DNA of 64,000 bases from Camelus bactrianus (Eukaryota > Chordata > Mammalia > Artiodactyla > Camelidae), in NCBI RefSeq assembly GCF_048773025.1, contig NC_133558.1:18892501-18956500 (forward strand), in the 5' to 3' direction. A program made the translations under genes and the position numbers. Under the pieces are notes generated by a model. It searched no databases. It was not told where the DNA came from and saw nothing but the letters and a program-made list of their open reading frames with translations. Below are positions 45,110 to 57,249 of this stretch, piece by piece (within the stretch, counting starts at the first letter, position 1; each line of letters starts with the position of its first letter).

Positions 45110-48100
45110 ACTTTAGTACAGGCTTTAATTTTGCTTAAGTGATTTCTTCTCTTTGGAAGTTTCCTTGTCTCCAATAAACAGTCATTACTTTGCTTTTAAA
45201 ATTTTAATCAAGACCTCTGATTGATAGCTCATGATTCATAACATGCAGAAATCATAAACAAAACCTAAAGTATATGCATGATTAGTATAAATGTTAGCTC
45301 TACCTCTAGCAAAGTAGCACCTATCAGAGTTATTTAAATAGAATAAACTATTAGTGACATAAAATACTTAGAAGTTATAGCATGGTTGTGAAATATATGC
45401 TTTAATGATTAGAATGTCATCAGATTTGAATATCAGTTAAATTAGAACATGGCACGTTTAGAGTTTGAATAGCTTTTAGACAGTCATGTATTTCTCTTTA
45501 TTATGTAAGAAGCAGACAATAAAGTATGTAGGTGCTAACACAGAATATAAAATATATTATTATTAGTTTAGCATTCTTTATAATGCAAGGGAATAGAACT
45601 TCATGGTTACTTGGTGAACATTCGAAAAATCCCAACCCCAAATATAGCTGCTGTGAAGACATCTTACCGTTTTTGACAGAGAAAACTTGGTATTGTACAT
45701 ATTCATTAATATTATCCAAAAGCAACTGTTTTTTTTTTTTTTTTCAGGTAAAAATGGCCATCCTATAATGTATAAATATTTTAAAAGTTCATTTAAAATC
45801 ATGTTTAGTTACAAGGATTCTGCATTCTTAGAGATTTTTCAGGTATGCAAAAGTTGGTTAACATTAGTTTAAACTTTTAAAGTTAAATGAAGATCCTGAA
45901 GTCATCAATTAAGCTGATGCACTGAATCCATATAATTTCAAGCATTAAATAATACTTTTCTTTTTAATAAAAACATTATCTATGATAAGTTAGTTGAATG
46001 TATACTTTTATAATTTTACAATCTTAAACAAGGTGATATCAGATTAAATGTAATTAAACCAGTAGGTGATATTTGTAGACTTTTTATACTTAGACTCAAG
46101 ATTCTGTAAATTAGAACATTACGCTAACTTTCTTACAAGAAGAAATGCATAGAGTAGTTTTTATGACAAAATTATTAAGTGGTCTAGCATTTCAAAAGAA
46201 TAAACTTAAGTAATGATAATACATATATGTTTTCTATATATAATTATATATCACATATAAAAACTTTAAAATTACTTTAAAATAATGCAGATATGTTGAG
46301 TTTCTTATTTTATCATGTAGTCAAATAATCAAAGCCATTAGTTAGATTTAGAAAATATTTTAAAACTTTGAGTTACAGTGTGAGCAAAAGAAAAAAAAAC
46401 TCTTAAAAAGTTAATCCATCATTTAAATCAAAAGGAAGATGATATTAGAAATCTGTTTCTTTTATTTTAAATGATACAAGCACTTTAAATGATACAAACA
46501 ATCATACCTCCACTGCATTTTAAAAGAAATCATATTTTAATTATCTGCCTCTACATGAAGACAAGAAATACCAATTTGTTTACTAAAATACATATATTAT
46601 AAAAATTGAAAATTTTATCAACTTTTGTGTAGATTATATAAATAAATGAGGTAGCAAATGATTTAATGTGGAAACAGAAGCATTCACATATAGTGTGGAA
46701 ATGAAAAAAAAAAAAAAAAAGACATATGACTAAATATCATTAGATCTCTCCAGAGGCCTCATTGGTGAGAAATCTTAGTAGCATTATGACTCCCTTTTGA
46801 ATTTGGTAGGACATTTTCTTTTTTCCGAATTCATGTCCCTTAGTAATGATATTGGTTTCCATCAATTTTCTATTAAAAGATTACCTTGCTTAAGATATAT
46901 AAATCTTACTTTATATAACTGTAGGTAGGAAACCCTCATTTTTCTGAATCTATTTGTCAAACTTGCAATGGCATAACTTTCTTCTCTCTGCTTTACTCAG
47001 TCTATTTAAAGACTCCTGAAAGAACACTGATTTCACATTCTCTAATTTAAAATTTTGGCAAACTAATCAAAGAAGGCTCAGGGTAAGAAGTTAGGGATTC
47101 AGTTTCCTTTTATTTTAAGGCTTTTAAGTGTACAATTTTATTAAAGCCAAATATATATATAAGAGAGTAAGGCATGTTAAGATATACAAATTCCATTTTT
47201 GCAGACACTGACAATTATTGAGCCTACAATGGATATACATTTGAAAGATCAGAGTGTTAAGAGAAGGAAAAGAGTTCTGACCATAAGATCTAGGAACATT
47301 CATACTGGTGCCAACATAAAATGCACAGAGAAGATTCCATCAAAAGTTGGAAAGACAAAAGACTAAAAATCTCTCAACCCTGTATCTCCTATGCCAGGAA
47401 ATATAATTGCTAGAAGTATTAGAATCCTCAAATAAATAAACATGTATCCCCACACACACCCATGCACACATGCACACTTACCAAATGAAATTAATTCAAA
47501 TACCCTGTCACTTTTCACTTGGCAGGGACTGGATTCCTAAGACTTGTCACCTGTTAGAAATCATTTAATCATGTAAATGTAAAAATTAAAACTCAAAATC
47601 CACCAGTGCTGGCACCAATGTGGACACAATTGCTATGGACACCCAAAATAACAATGAAAAGCTAACTTGACAAATAATCAGATTAGATTGAAAGCTCCCC
47701 CACCAAAAAAAAAAAAAAAGAGTTTAATCACCAGACTTACCAGAACAGTCAAAGGAGGATGAGTTGCAGTGTCAAGGAGTCCAGTGCAGATAAGGTGGAA
47801 TTTCAGGCTACATGTTTCTGTTGATCCAAGGGTAGGGTCCAGATGGGCAGTATCTCAGCAGACCACCAGGCATAAACTGCTAAAGAGTAACTCAAAAACA
47901 CCTAGCTTATTAATGGCACATTGTTTATTTTTACAAAAGAGATCAATCAGTAGATTGATTTTATTTAAAAGGCAAAGCCTAGACTTATACAAGAGAAAAG
48001 GCAGAGAGGGAAGAAAATTAACTGTAGAGATTCTAGAAATAGTAAGTGGTATTTGCATTTTATTGGGTAAACCAATTGGCTGACCAATAACAAAGATGTC

Positions 48101-48305
48101 TGTTTAGGCAGGTTATCCTTGAGTACATTAAATAGGAAGATGAAAGAAAGAAATTTCAACTGCTTATGAATTCTCCAGAAAGTCTTACAAGTTTGGTTTG
48201 CAGCATATATGTCAGGCTTTCTCTGAATAATACCTTCTGGAATCTTTCCTTCAGCATCTCCACTTCAGTTAGACCAGGTCTATGCTTTAACCTCTTCAGA
48301 ATGCT
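45110..48305. other. Gene-free interval, 3' side of the OR at 48.3 kb
   Basis: Mostly AT-rich unique-looking DNA with poly-A or poly-T runs (45,729-45,744; 46,704-46,721; 47,706-47,719). The open frames (to about 104 codons near 47,769-48,083) do not resemble a protein family. The 47,750-48,080 part has a repeat-like texture I cannot name. Confidence 0.4.
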
Positions 48306-49247
48306 TCATTCTGCTGTGCTCTGATCTTTTCGTACCAGCCTCTTTAAAGCCCCCTTTACGTCTTTGTTTCTCAGAGTGTAAATGAGAGGGTTAAAGGTGG
48401 GAGTTACTACAGTATACAAAAGGGTTATGAACTTTCCTTGACTGTGCGCATACGAGCTATTGGGCTGAATATAGACAACTGTTACAGTCCCATAGAAGAG
48501 GGACACTACCAAGAGGTGGGACCCACAAGTGCCAAGGGCTTTACGCCAGGCTTGAGCTGACCTGATCCTCATTACTGCTTGAATGATACATGCATACGAG
48601 ATCAAGATAAGTGCCAGAGGGAGGAGGAGGAGTACCAAGGAAGCCATGAAGAGCTGGACCTCATTGGCATGAATGTCTACACAGGCCAATTTGATCATAG
48701 CAGGCACTTCACAGATGAAGTGGTATATCCGATGGTTCCCACAACGGGGCAGCCGAAGGGTGATGGTGCCTTGAATTAGGGTGTTGCCCACCCCACTCAA
48801 CCATGCCATTCCTGCAAGAGACTGGCAAAGTCGTGAGTGCATAACTGTGGCATAATGGAGTGGTCGGCAAACAGCAGCGTAACGATCAAACGCCATGACA
48901 GCTAGGAGAACACATTCAGTGGATCCCAGTGCCAAGGAGATGTAGAGTTGAATGGCACAGCCTATAGGAGTAATTGTCTTGGAGGGACCATGGAGGTTCC
49001 ACAGCAGTTGCGGAACAATGCTGGTAGTAAAGCAGAGGTCAACAAAGGAGAGATTGGTAAGAAAATAATACATGGGAGTGTGGAGCAGGGGATCCAGACA
49101 AGAGACCAGGATGATTGCTGTGTTGCCTACCAGTGTCAGGAGGTAGGAGATTAACACAACCACAAAGAGGATCTTCTCAAGCTGCGGCTGGTCAGAGAAG
49201 CCCACTAGTATGAAATTGCCCGGCAAACTCTCATTAATTGTTGCCAT
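48306..49247 (-). CDS. Olfactory receptor, family 2, OR2G/OR2H-like
   Basis: An intact class II OR of 313 residues starting MATINESL. The start is the ATG at 49,247; the codon before it is an in-frame GTG, which is no reason to extend. Landmarks: sequon NES at 5-7, GN at 41-42, LHTPMYYF at 55-62 with Tyr where Phe is usual, Cys97, [10 protein letters not shown] at 118-127, loop-2 cysteines 169, 179 and 189, SY at 217-218, KALGTC at 236-241, PTFNPLIY at 283-290. The segment before helix 5 reads YHFICE, replacing the usual acidic Asp. The AWRKA step before helix 6 and SYA...GKF before helix 7 resemble OR2H1 and OR2G3 as I remember them, so the subfamily is open. OR2G and OR2H members both occur in the MHC-linked cluster. 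A likely acceptor lies 4 bases upstream of the ATG. Confidence 0.93.
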   Translation of the reverse strand: MATINESLPGNFILVGFSDQPQLEKILFVVVLISYLLTLVGNTAIILVSCLDPLLHTPMYYFLTNLSFVDLCFTTSIVPQLLWNLHGPSKTITPIGCAIQLYISLALGSTECVLLAVMAFDRYAAVCRPLHYATVMHSRLCQSLAGMAWLSGVGNTLIQGTITLRLPRCGNHRIYHFICEVPAMIKLACVDIHANEVQLFMASLVLLLLPLALILISYACIIQAVMRIRSAQAWRKALGTCGSHLLVVSLFYGTVTVVYIQPNSSYAHSQGKFITLLYTVVTPTFNPLIYTLRNKDVKGALKRLVRKDQSTAE

Positions 49248-49251
49248 CACC

Positions 49252-49253
49252 CT
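49252..49253 (-). promoter_or_regulatory. Predicted splice acceptor of the OR2G/OR2H-like coding exon
   Basis: On the minus strand a strong pyrimidine tract (TCTCTCTCTCCTTCTCAC) leads to AATAG, which would leave a 4-base 5' UTR before the ATG. The tract is good, but the AG distance to the start is unusually short. Confidence 0.45.
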
Positions 49254-49356
49254 ATTCGTGAGAAGGAGAGAGAGACATATATGAAAATATAGATGTGAGA
49301 ACAGTGAGAAGCAATTAAAACCAGAAATACAGTTGCGAGAAATTGACCCTGAAGGT

Positions 49357-49391
49357 GGGGCAGGGGTATGTGTGTCATGTGGGAGGGTGGG
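49357..49391 (+). promoter_or_regulatory. G-quadruplex-capable G-run cluster
   Basis: Five runs of three or more G, with one long loop, lie about 110-145 bases upstream of the minus-strand receptor start, in its presumed leader intron. The G-rich strand is the plus strand, the template for that gene. Function is not known. Confidence 0.45.
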
Positions 49392-49399
49392 AGGCAGGA

Positions 49400-50510
49400 G
49401 AGAGAGCTGTATGTCTCTAGAAGGAAAGTAAAAGTATGCAGAACTTACAGAGAACTGTTAAAACATATGGTGACATAAAGTAGACCATACGAGAAGTGAT
49501 TAATCACTAGTTACTGCTCAATTCTCCCAAATTGTCTTACTTTTTTTTTTTATAAATCCACCTTCTTCTTCCTCAATAACATCTTTTAAGATTATAAGTA
49601 AAAAAAAAAAAAAAAAAAAAAAAGGAGATATTCAATCAACAAACATCTTTGTAGCCATTCTATCCATTGTCAATAGTAAAAATAGTAACTAAAGATCAGG
49701 TATATTTTTGAAAAAGAAAATATGAATATTTTAATACTCTACACTGACACATGCATTTCTCAATGTAATGCTAAGGATGCAATGTGAAATACTCAAACAT
49801 CATATAACTTTAACTACTTAACAGATACCATCTATAAAATAGTTTTCTTTCAACATTTTTTACAATGTAAAAATGGGCAGTCTAGTTTAGTTGGTGTTCA
49901 GAAAGACTTCAGAGAGAAGCATTGTTGTAAGTTGCAAATAAATTTTTAGTGTCTTATTAAAAACATTTTGTTTTTTCATTGGATATTTTATTTTTATATT
50001 AAAGGACCTAAAGCATCTCAAACTTTTTATTTTTGATTGATTTCATTAAAACTGGAGTACAATCTAAATTTCTCTTTATATAACTTTATATTATATAGCA
50101 GCAGAATAACAAGTCTGATTCCTTTATAATATGCCACTAACTTAGTAGCACTTTCATCTCATAGGTTACTGCTGACTGGCTGCTGAAGGATTTGAGGATA
50201 AGAAACAAAAAGCATTTTTGGAAAGGAGATATAAAAAAGATGTAGTACGTTTTTTAAATGACAATCAGACAGCCGTTCTTAGCAAGCCATGTGTAAATAG
50301 AGAACTAAAGAATGAATAAGAGCTAATTATTTCCAGTAAGAGGAAGTAGCATGGTATGGATTAAGGCTGAAAAAGCATTGATAGGCTAAGAATATCTGAG
50401 GAGTATTGCTAAAAAAAAAAGAACAAGATGGGAAAAGCATCTTATGGTTAGACTGCAATAATAAGCAGATCTAGGAATCAATAGAAATGTTTAAATTAAA
50501 GAGTTGAATT
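49400..50510. other. AT-rich interval
   Basis: A 24-base poly-A run at 49,600-49,623 and AT-rich unique-looking DNA. No gene or named repeat. Confidence 0.4.
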
Positions 50511-50514
50511 TATC

Positions 50515-50725
50515 CAAAAGGCCCTAAGGGTCAGCCCTTGAGGGGTTTATAAACAGGTCAAGGGCCAATGAATATCAAGAGGGAGCTGGTAGTTGACACG
50601 ATGTTTGCATTTAAAAAATAACTGGCCTCAGATTGCAGAATGGATTGGCACATTGTGAATTGAGACAGGGAACTGGTTGAGGTTGTTGCAATACTTTAGG
50701 AAACAGGTGGCCTGGTATTAGTCAG
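50515..50725 (-). mobile_element. L2 LINE fragment, antisense
   Basis: 'gtttgcatttaaaaaataac', 'gattgcagaatggattggca' and 'ggttgttgcaatactttagg' correspond to the complement of the L2 segment containing 'gattattgcaatagcctcct' and the preceding 'agtctattctcaacacagcagc'. Confidence 0.6.
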
Positions 50726-50729
50726 GAAG

Positions 50730-51460
50730 ATTTATATTTTCAGACAAACTCTACAAAGTCTAGACGAACTTAGAGACTCCATAGACTTGCAAAGTGAGAA
50801 GGAAGTATCAATGATGGGTCACAGGTTTATTTCTTGAACAATTGTGTATCATCTATAGAGAAACATGTAAGCTAAAAAAAAAATTTGTAAAGAAAATATT
50901 ATACCTACATATCTCTATTTATGATTTCTTAAAAAAATTGAATAGGTAAGAAATGTGAACCATGATTCAATCCTACTTTTGACTCTTACTCACACATTTT
51001 CTTCATAAATTATCCACTAGGATATACCCGGGATGTCATAATTGGGAACCATAAGTACACTCTCTAATAAAAAATTTTTCACTTTACAATTTTCTATCAA
51101 TTATATTCATCATTGCATAACAATCCAAACTTAAATTTGAATGTGATAATGGCAGTTGTATATTTCATGAATTTTAACCAATTCTTCTTATGTCATTAAT
51201 TTTCTAAAAGGACTTCAATTTATAACATCCTAGATAACAAAACATTCTAAGTGGTCTCTTACCTTTTGGTTTGTCATCTTCATTATTTTCCTGTATAAGA
51301 TTGTCAGAATCATACAAAAATCAGATGTTTATCAAGGTACAATTTTTATTTCTTAAAATGTAAAATGCAAAAAACCTAGTCATTGAACTTAAAGCTCTGT
51401 ACAATTTCAATTTGCCTTTCTGTTTTCAGAATTATCTCCCAATGTTTATAATTTCTTCTA
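50730..51460. other. AT-rich spacer
   Basis: Nothing recognised. Confidence 0.4.
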
Positions 51461-51464
51461 GACA

Positions 51465-51690
51465 AATCAGTCTCTACTCACATTCTAATTTATTGAAATT
51501 GTTTGCCAGTCCCATGTCTCCTCCCTTGTGTGACTAATCCATTTCTTTCACCCTTAACAAATTATACTCACCTGCTAATATTCACTTCTAGATCAACATA
51601 TTCCAAGCAGCACTCAAATCCACTCTGTACAAAACACTTGTCTTCTGAAATCCTGAATTACTTTGTAATAGTGTGTCAATTTGCGTAAGG
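51465..51690 (+). mobile_element. Possible L2 fragment, sense
   Basis: C/T-rich text with 'tctcctcccttgtgtgacta' and 'actcacctgctaatattcac' is compatible with the L2 3' part but strongly diverged. Confidence 0.4.
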
Positions 51691-51694
51691 ACCT

Positions 51695-53790
51695 ATTTCA
51701 CTGAGCATGCCAAGTGCTCTAAATGAAAAGCAACCTCTTAATAGATTAAGATATTTATCTTAAATATCTTTTGTATTATGTTAGGCATGCAGGCCTATTT
51801 TTTTTTTAGCATACTCAAAACCAAAATTTATGTTTTGAATAAACTAATACCTTTACTCATTCTACTAAACCACATTTTCCCCTATTTCTCCTTTCCTAAC
51901 TAGCAAAAATTGTGTATTTCAAAGCATATATTTAAACAGAAGGCAATATAACTACATATAATAATGTTAATTTAAAAACCAAGTATCTGTTTCAAGGGAG
52001 CTACATATTCCCTTACTGCACCCACTCCCCCCATTATTTAGTCAAGAAATTTTAATGTCTGTAGAAACAATATCAGAAGACCTGTTTTTAAAAATGTAAT
52101 GTTCTGAAATATACTTCCCAGAAATTTTAGGGGGCATTTCTTAAGGTAAATATAATCTCCAAGCGTTTCTTCTGATACAATCAACATACCTGCATATATT
52201 TAACTTACTCCTTAAACCAATTCTATTAATGCACTTGTTCTTAGGAAAACAGAACCCAAGAGCATCACAATTAACTGCATCCCACATTCTAAACTATATA
52301 TATTTGAATATAAATGAAGTCTCTTCAATTCTATGCCATTCTTGAATGACTCAGAGACTAAAGGGAGGAAGAACACATACATACAAACATACATATACAA
52401 ACATAACATTTACAGACATATATGTATGTATCCAAAGTCGTGACTTTCTGATCAGAAAGAGTTCATATCTTTAATACCTTAACAAACTGTATAATTGGAA
52501 AATATTTAAGAGATCTAAGAGTGAGAAGGAAATTCTTCCAAATGTAGAGAAACCACCCTTTCTTGTTTTCTATCTCTGCATTGCCCCCTTCCTGAATGTA
52601 CATTCTTCAAAATTAAGGGAGCAGTACAAATATAGTTGAATTCAAATTGAACTTCCTTCTAAAATAGTAAGAGTCAATTTAATATGGTGTTCAGAAGTAA
52701 AATCACTTCATAGAAGGTAGACCTGAAATCTAGGTGAATTATTGGACAGGGTAGTTTGAGGAAGAATGACATGAGCAATTGAAGAAAGCAATTATTATAT
52801 TTTCTCTGTATAGATAATTTGTAGTATATATGTAAGTAAGCAAGAGAAAATATGTGGTTCTCATTATCTCCTCACCTCTGAAAATTTTGTCCTTTACTCT
52901 TCGAATTAGTTTAATAAGCCAGGAAGATGATGCTTATGAATGAGCTTTCCAGAACTATGAGGTTCTGAATGTGGATCTCTAAATCCAAGACCAAGTTGGG
53001 GTGGTAGTGTTTATTTCTGGAGCCAGAACATATTAAAATTGTTACTATAGTAGGAATTGGTATCAAGTCCAGAATGGGACCTTAGGGACTCTCTATTCCT
53101 AACAGGCCAATTAACATAAGCACAATAGTGACCAAGAGCAAAGGTCTCTTAGGGAAGCTATACGGAAAGGACAAGTTCTGATCACACAGATCTTCAGTCT
53201 TGGAGACCTCAATTCACATGCTAAAGCAAAATCTCAGAAAAGTAAAAGTAAAGTTCTCACCCTCAGCACAGTACATGTATAGAGGCATGATTTCTATGCA
53301 GTTATGACCATCACTTTCATATTTAAATAATCACTATATAATAAGGGCCTAATTATCAAGACCTCAGAAGTTGAATAGACATACATATGTCACAAATTGA
53401 AGTGTCCCAACCTGTTTTCACATGTGGATTCTGTTTCAGGGAGACTACAACAGAATACTTCATAGTAACACATTTATATGTAAAGCAGACATTACACATA
53501 AATATGGGAAATTGATGTGTGTGTATATATATATATATGATGGATTCAAAGTAAAGACAATAAAATATGTAGATAAAATTACGTTAATAATCCTTCTTGG
53601 ATAGATTAATTTTAACTGGTTTTAGGCACAAAATAACCAAAATTATAAATTGTTTAAAAACTCAGGAAAGCATGAGAATTGGGAAATAATGAATAAAGAC
53701 ATTTCAGACATTCTAATATCTTCTCATAGTATGTAGAAAAATATGTTAAAGGTGCTGATTGCAATTTGAGAGTAACTCTTAGAAAATACA
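51695..53790. other. Gene-free AT-rich interval
   Basis: Short CATA/ACAT repeats at 52,370-52,430 and a TA run at 53,523-53,538. No protein-like open frame. Confidence 0.4.
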
Positions 53791-53794
53791 AATG

Positions 53795-53798
53795 TATA

Positions 53799-53831
<33 letters not shown>

Positions 53832-53838
53832 TGTGTGT
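53795..53838. repeat. TA / GA / TG compound microsatellite
   Basis: TATATA, then GAGAGA, then GTGTGT blocks. Confidence 0.92.
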
Positions 53839-53879
53839 TCAAGTAAATCTCTGTCAAACATTAGCTTATTCAGGCTAAA

Positions 53880-55430
53880 GGAACAGAGACTTCAGTGACC
53901 ATACATAACAAGGAATAAATTCTTTGCAAAAATGGTTTGAAAAAGAACAAATTAAAGGACTTCTACAAATTTCAACAGTAATAAAAACCCAACATATCCT
54001 GCAAAGAAGGAAAATCTGATTTCTAGAATTACCACATTAAAATATTAAAATGTCCAATTTTCAACCAAAAATTACGAAGCATACAACAAGACAGGAAAAT
54101 ATGGCCCATTCAAAGGAACAAAATAAATTGAAACTGTTCTTGAGGAAACTCTGACATCGGGTTTTTGAGACAAAAACTTTAAAGCAAATATGCCCACAGA
54201 GCTGAAGGAAAACATGGGCAAAGAACTAAAGAATATCAGAAAAACAATGTATAAACAGAATAGGAAGTCATCAAATTGGTGAAAAAGAAGTTTTCTTCTA
54301 TCTTCCTCCCAAGAATAATGATTTTGAGAGTACTTTCATGGAATTCCAGGAATCTAGTGGCAAAATTCCAGTACATTGCTGGGTCAAAAAAAAAAAAAAA
54401 ATCCCAAGATTGGAGACATTGACAAGGGTAAAAAGAATAGTTTCACTTTACCTGTGTCACCCCTTCCCCAAGGCAGCACAGTTCAGTGCCAAGAGAGATT
54501 GTCTTGGCCTGTGATGTATCCCCACCCCTGGGGTGGGTTGGGGGAGAAGTGAGTGTGTGAGTGCCCACCTACCTGAGCAGGGTGGTTGGGATGCTACCCA
54601 AAAGACCCACTTCTTTCAGAATATTGAGGTGTGTAATGTGGCTAAGGGTTAGGGAACAGCTGGGAGAGCACCAGCTGAGGCTCTTGGAGGGCATCAGAGG
54701 GACAAGGATCCTATTAACCATGTCCATCATCAGGAAGCCTGCCCTTGAGTCACTGAGGATGCCGTGTCTGCAGATCCCTCAAACAGTCCATGGGTCCTCC
54801 TAACGCTCTGCATGCCTCACTCACACACTTCTCTACCCTGTAGCCAACTTCCTTTGCGTGCCCTGGAGAGCCCAAGGGTGAGCTGTTGCAGATGGCTGGA
54901 GGGTTTGTGCAGAAAGCCAGCCCAGTTCTATGGGTCTGGGAGAAAGCACACAAACTTGAGCATTCAGCACTGTCCTAAGGAAAGCCAACAGGAGACGGTT
55001 GGTATCCAGCCTGGCTTTGCAGGATAAAGAGAAGGCATACAAACTTAAGACTTCCTTCCCAAAAGGAGGCACTTGTCCTTATTGTGTGAGCTGCAGATGA
55101 GGGGTTCGGTCAGCCATTACACTGAGTTAGGGCAGCAGGATGGTTGGAGGAGGTCAAAACAAGGCATTCTCCTTCCCTTTAAGGAAACTTCCTGGATATA
55201 CCAACCTCCTTCAATTTATATCTTTTGGCCAGAATTAATTGTAGGATACATCTAGCTGCAAGGGAAGCTGAGAAATATGTTCTTCAACTGAGTGCATATG
55301 CCACACAAAACAAACTCAGTATTCTGTTACTAAGGAGGTGGAAAGTGCTACAGAAGGTAACTTTTGCCAAGTACTCATAAACCTAATAAAAGTCCCCTTG
55401 GCTCTATATCTGATTCAGAGGATAATAATT
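53880..55430 (+). mobile_element. L1M upstream region including GC-richer segment
   Basis: The left part has 'accaaaaattacgaagcata', 'ggaaactctgacatcgggtt' and 'aagaactaaagaatatcaga'. The right part has 'gtgagctgttgcagatggct', 'gaaagccaacaggagacggt', 'cattacactgagttagggca' and 'actgagtgcatatgccacac'. I recognise these as old L1 5'-region text. The central part (54,440-55,080) is much more GC-rich than its surroundings, and its open frames are chance. A hairpin-prone CCCCACCCCTGGGGTGGG sequence lies near 54,520. Confidence 0.6.
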
Positions 55431-55439
55431 GTAATTAAC

Positions 55440-56392
55440 TACATTTTAATCCTATCCAAGCAATCAGGTTCTAATTTGGGAGTACTAAAAGCAAAAAGTG
55501 TAAACCAGAATACCTAAGGTTGGGACAATTAGTTCTTTACGTGGAATTCTAAAGAGGACATTGTGAATAATTAATTTAATGGGGCTGCAATAAGGGAAAT
55601 TTCCTATCCAAAAGACAACACCCTCTTCCCTATTATTTCTCCTTTGCCTTTATATCATATCTATAGTATTCAGTACCTTACCCACTTTTTAATATCACTT
55701 AAATAAATATTCAGTACCTTACAGTCTTTTTATGATAGTAATATACCTTTGACTCTCAACTTTTTGTGATTACTTTTTATGGAAACAAGTAGGCACTTTG
55801 TCAAACTCATGTAACTAGAAGATTATTATGACTCAATTTGAGTCTTTTATAATAATCAATAAATATTAACTGCATCAATATAACATGAAAATTACTTATG
55901 TAGTTTTCATAGTTATTTTGATGACTATTTTGTTTAATTCAGGCAAAAAAATTTGAAATCTAAGTATTTTATATGAATAGTTTAGAATGGTCAAAGATTT
56001 GGTTGCAATAGTTTATTTCACTTGAATTCATATCATACTATATACACGTAGCAGATATCCTATAATATAGGTTATTCATTATATTTAACTGTTGATTTAT
56101 CTTTCATATTTGTTTTTGTATTGTCTTTTTTATTTACTTATTTTGCTTCCTAAATGTTAACATTTACCAACAAACAGACCTGTCCATGGCAATTCCTGAG
56201 AGATAGAATCAAATTTCTTCTTGATACTCTCTCGTGAGAAGAAAATATGTCTCTTGAGGGAGGGAGGTAAGATAAGGATTCAGAACAAGGAGAAGAATTC
56301 AAGTGTAACATATTCATATTTCTTATTTTTTCAGGACAGAGGAAAGCTCAAACACATCATGATGTAATCAGCACAACCCTACGTGTGCACGC

Positions 56393-56449
<57 letters not shown>

Positions 56450-57145
56450 TGGTTGAGGGCATTGCTAGGAGGGATATGATGCTCTCTCCAGAGGCACACA
56501 GTCTTCCTGAGATCAGACTTGGTCCTGACTACAACAAAAGCTTCTTAGTGCACCGTCTTAAAAGTGAGGATTGGGGAGATTTACATCCTCTTAATTTGGG
56601 GAGGTTATAAGGACAGGGTGCTGAGAAAACCAGGGAGTGGCACATCAGAAGCAAATACCATCTACTTTTTTCCCTCAAATATTAAAGGTATGTGATACAA
56701 CCTATGTCTTAAGAAAAGAGGGTTGTAGAAGACAGCTGACTTAAGTGTGAAAATGGATAGCCAATACTCAAAGCAATTTTCAGTTCTGGCCATTATTTTT
56801 AATCAGTTATGTTCTCCTTCTCTGAAGAATATAAAAATTTACACAATGTGCCAGTATCCCTGTCATAAAATTGCTCTATGTTGTTCTAAATTAATTATTA
56901 CATGGAAAATAGATGTATCTTTTATTGTTGGGGAATGGAAATATCTAGATTATCCAGTACACTTTAATCCAATCAAATGATGAAATTGTTTCTGCTGGGT
57001 TGTGTTAAGGCATCACTCAGATAAACACTAGGTTCTCAATGAAATGACTATGGGTGGATTGTGGAAAGAAATGGGTAATCATCTCTACAATTTTTCATAA
57101 CCAATTTAAAAAAATTGTATCTACTATTAAAGCATTTAAGAAATG
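55440..57145. other. Gene-free interval with a long TG tract
   Basis: AT-rich DNA. The only strong feature is the TG microsatellite, listed separately. Confidence 0.45.
56394..56448. repeat. (TG)27 microsatellite
   Basis: Fifty-five bases of perfect alternating TG, preceded by acgtgtgcacgc, another alternating purine-pyrimidine stretch. It is Z-DNA capable and likely polymorphic. Confidence 0.98.
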
Positions 57146-57149
57146 ACAA

Positions 57150-57245
57150 TTTCATAATAATGAAGGCTAATATTAATTAAATTTTTTCTGTATGCCAGGC
57201 ACTGTACTAAATGTTTCAGGTTAACTATCTAATAATGTATCACAT
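57150..57245 (+). mobile_element. MIR SINE fragment
   Basis: 'tctgtatgccaggcactgta' followed by 'ctaaatgtttcaggttaact' is the MIR segment normally read 'tatgtgccaggcactgttctaag'. Confidence 0.65.
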
Positions 57246-57249
57246 AGTT

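Noticed and set aside
47769-48083. Plus-strand open frame of 104 codons beside the OR at 48.3 kb
   Set aside because: It runs antisense to the OR's 3' flank, has no motif, and starts in repeat-like sequence.
54561-55072. Cluster of overlapping open frames in GC-rich DNA
   Set aside because: The DNA is L1-derived; low stop-codon frequency follows from its GC content.
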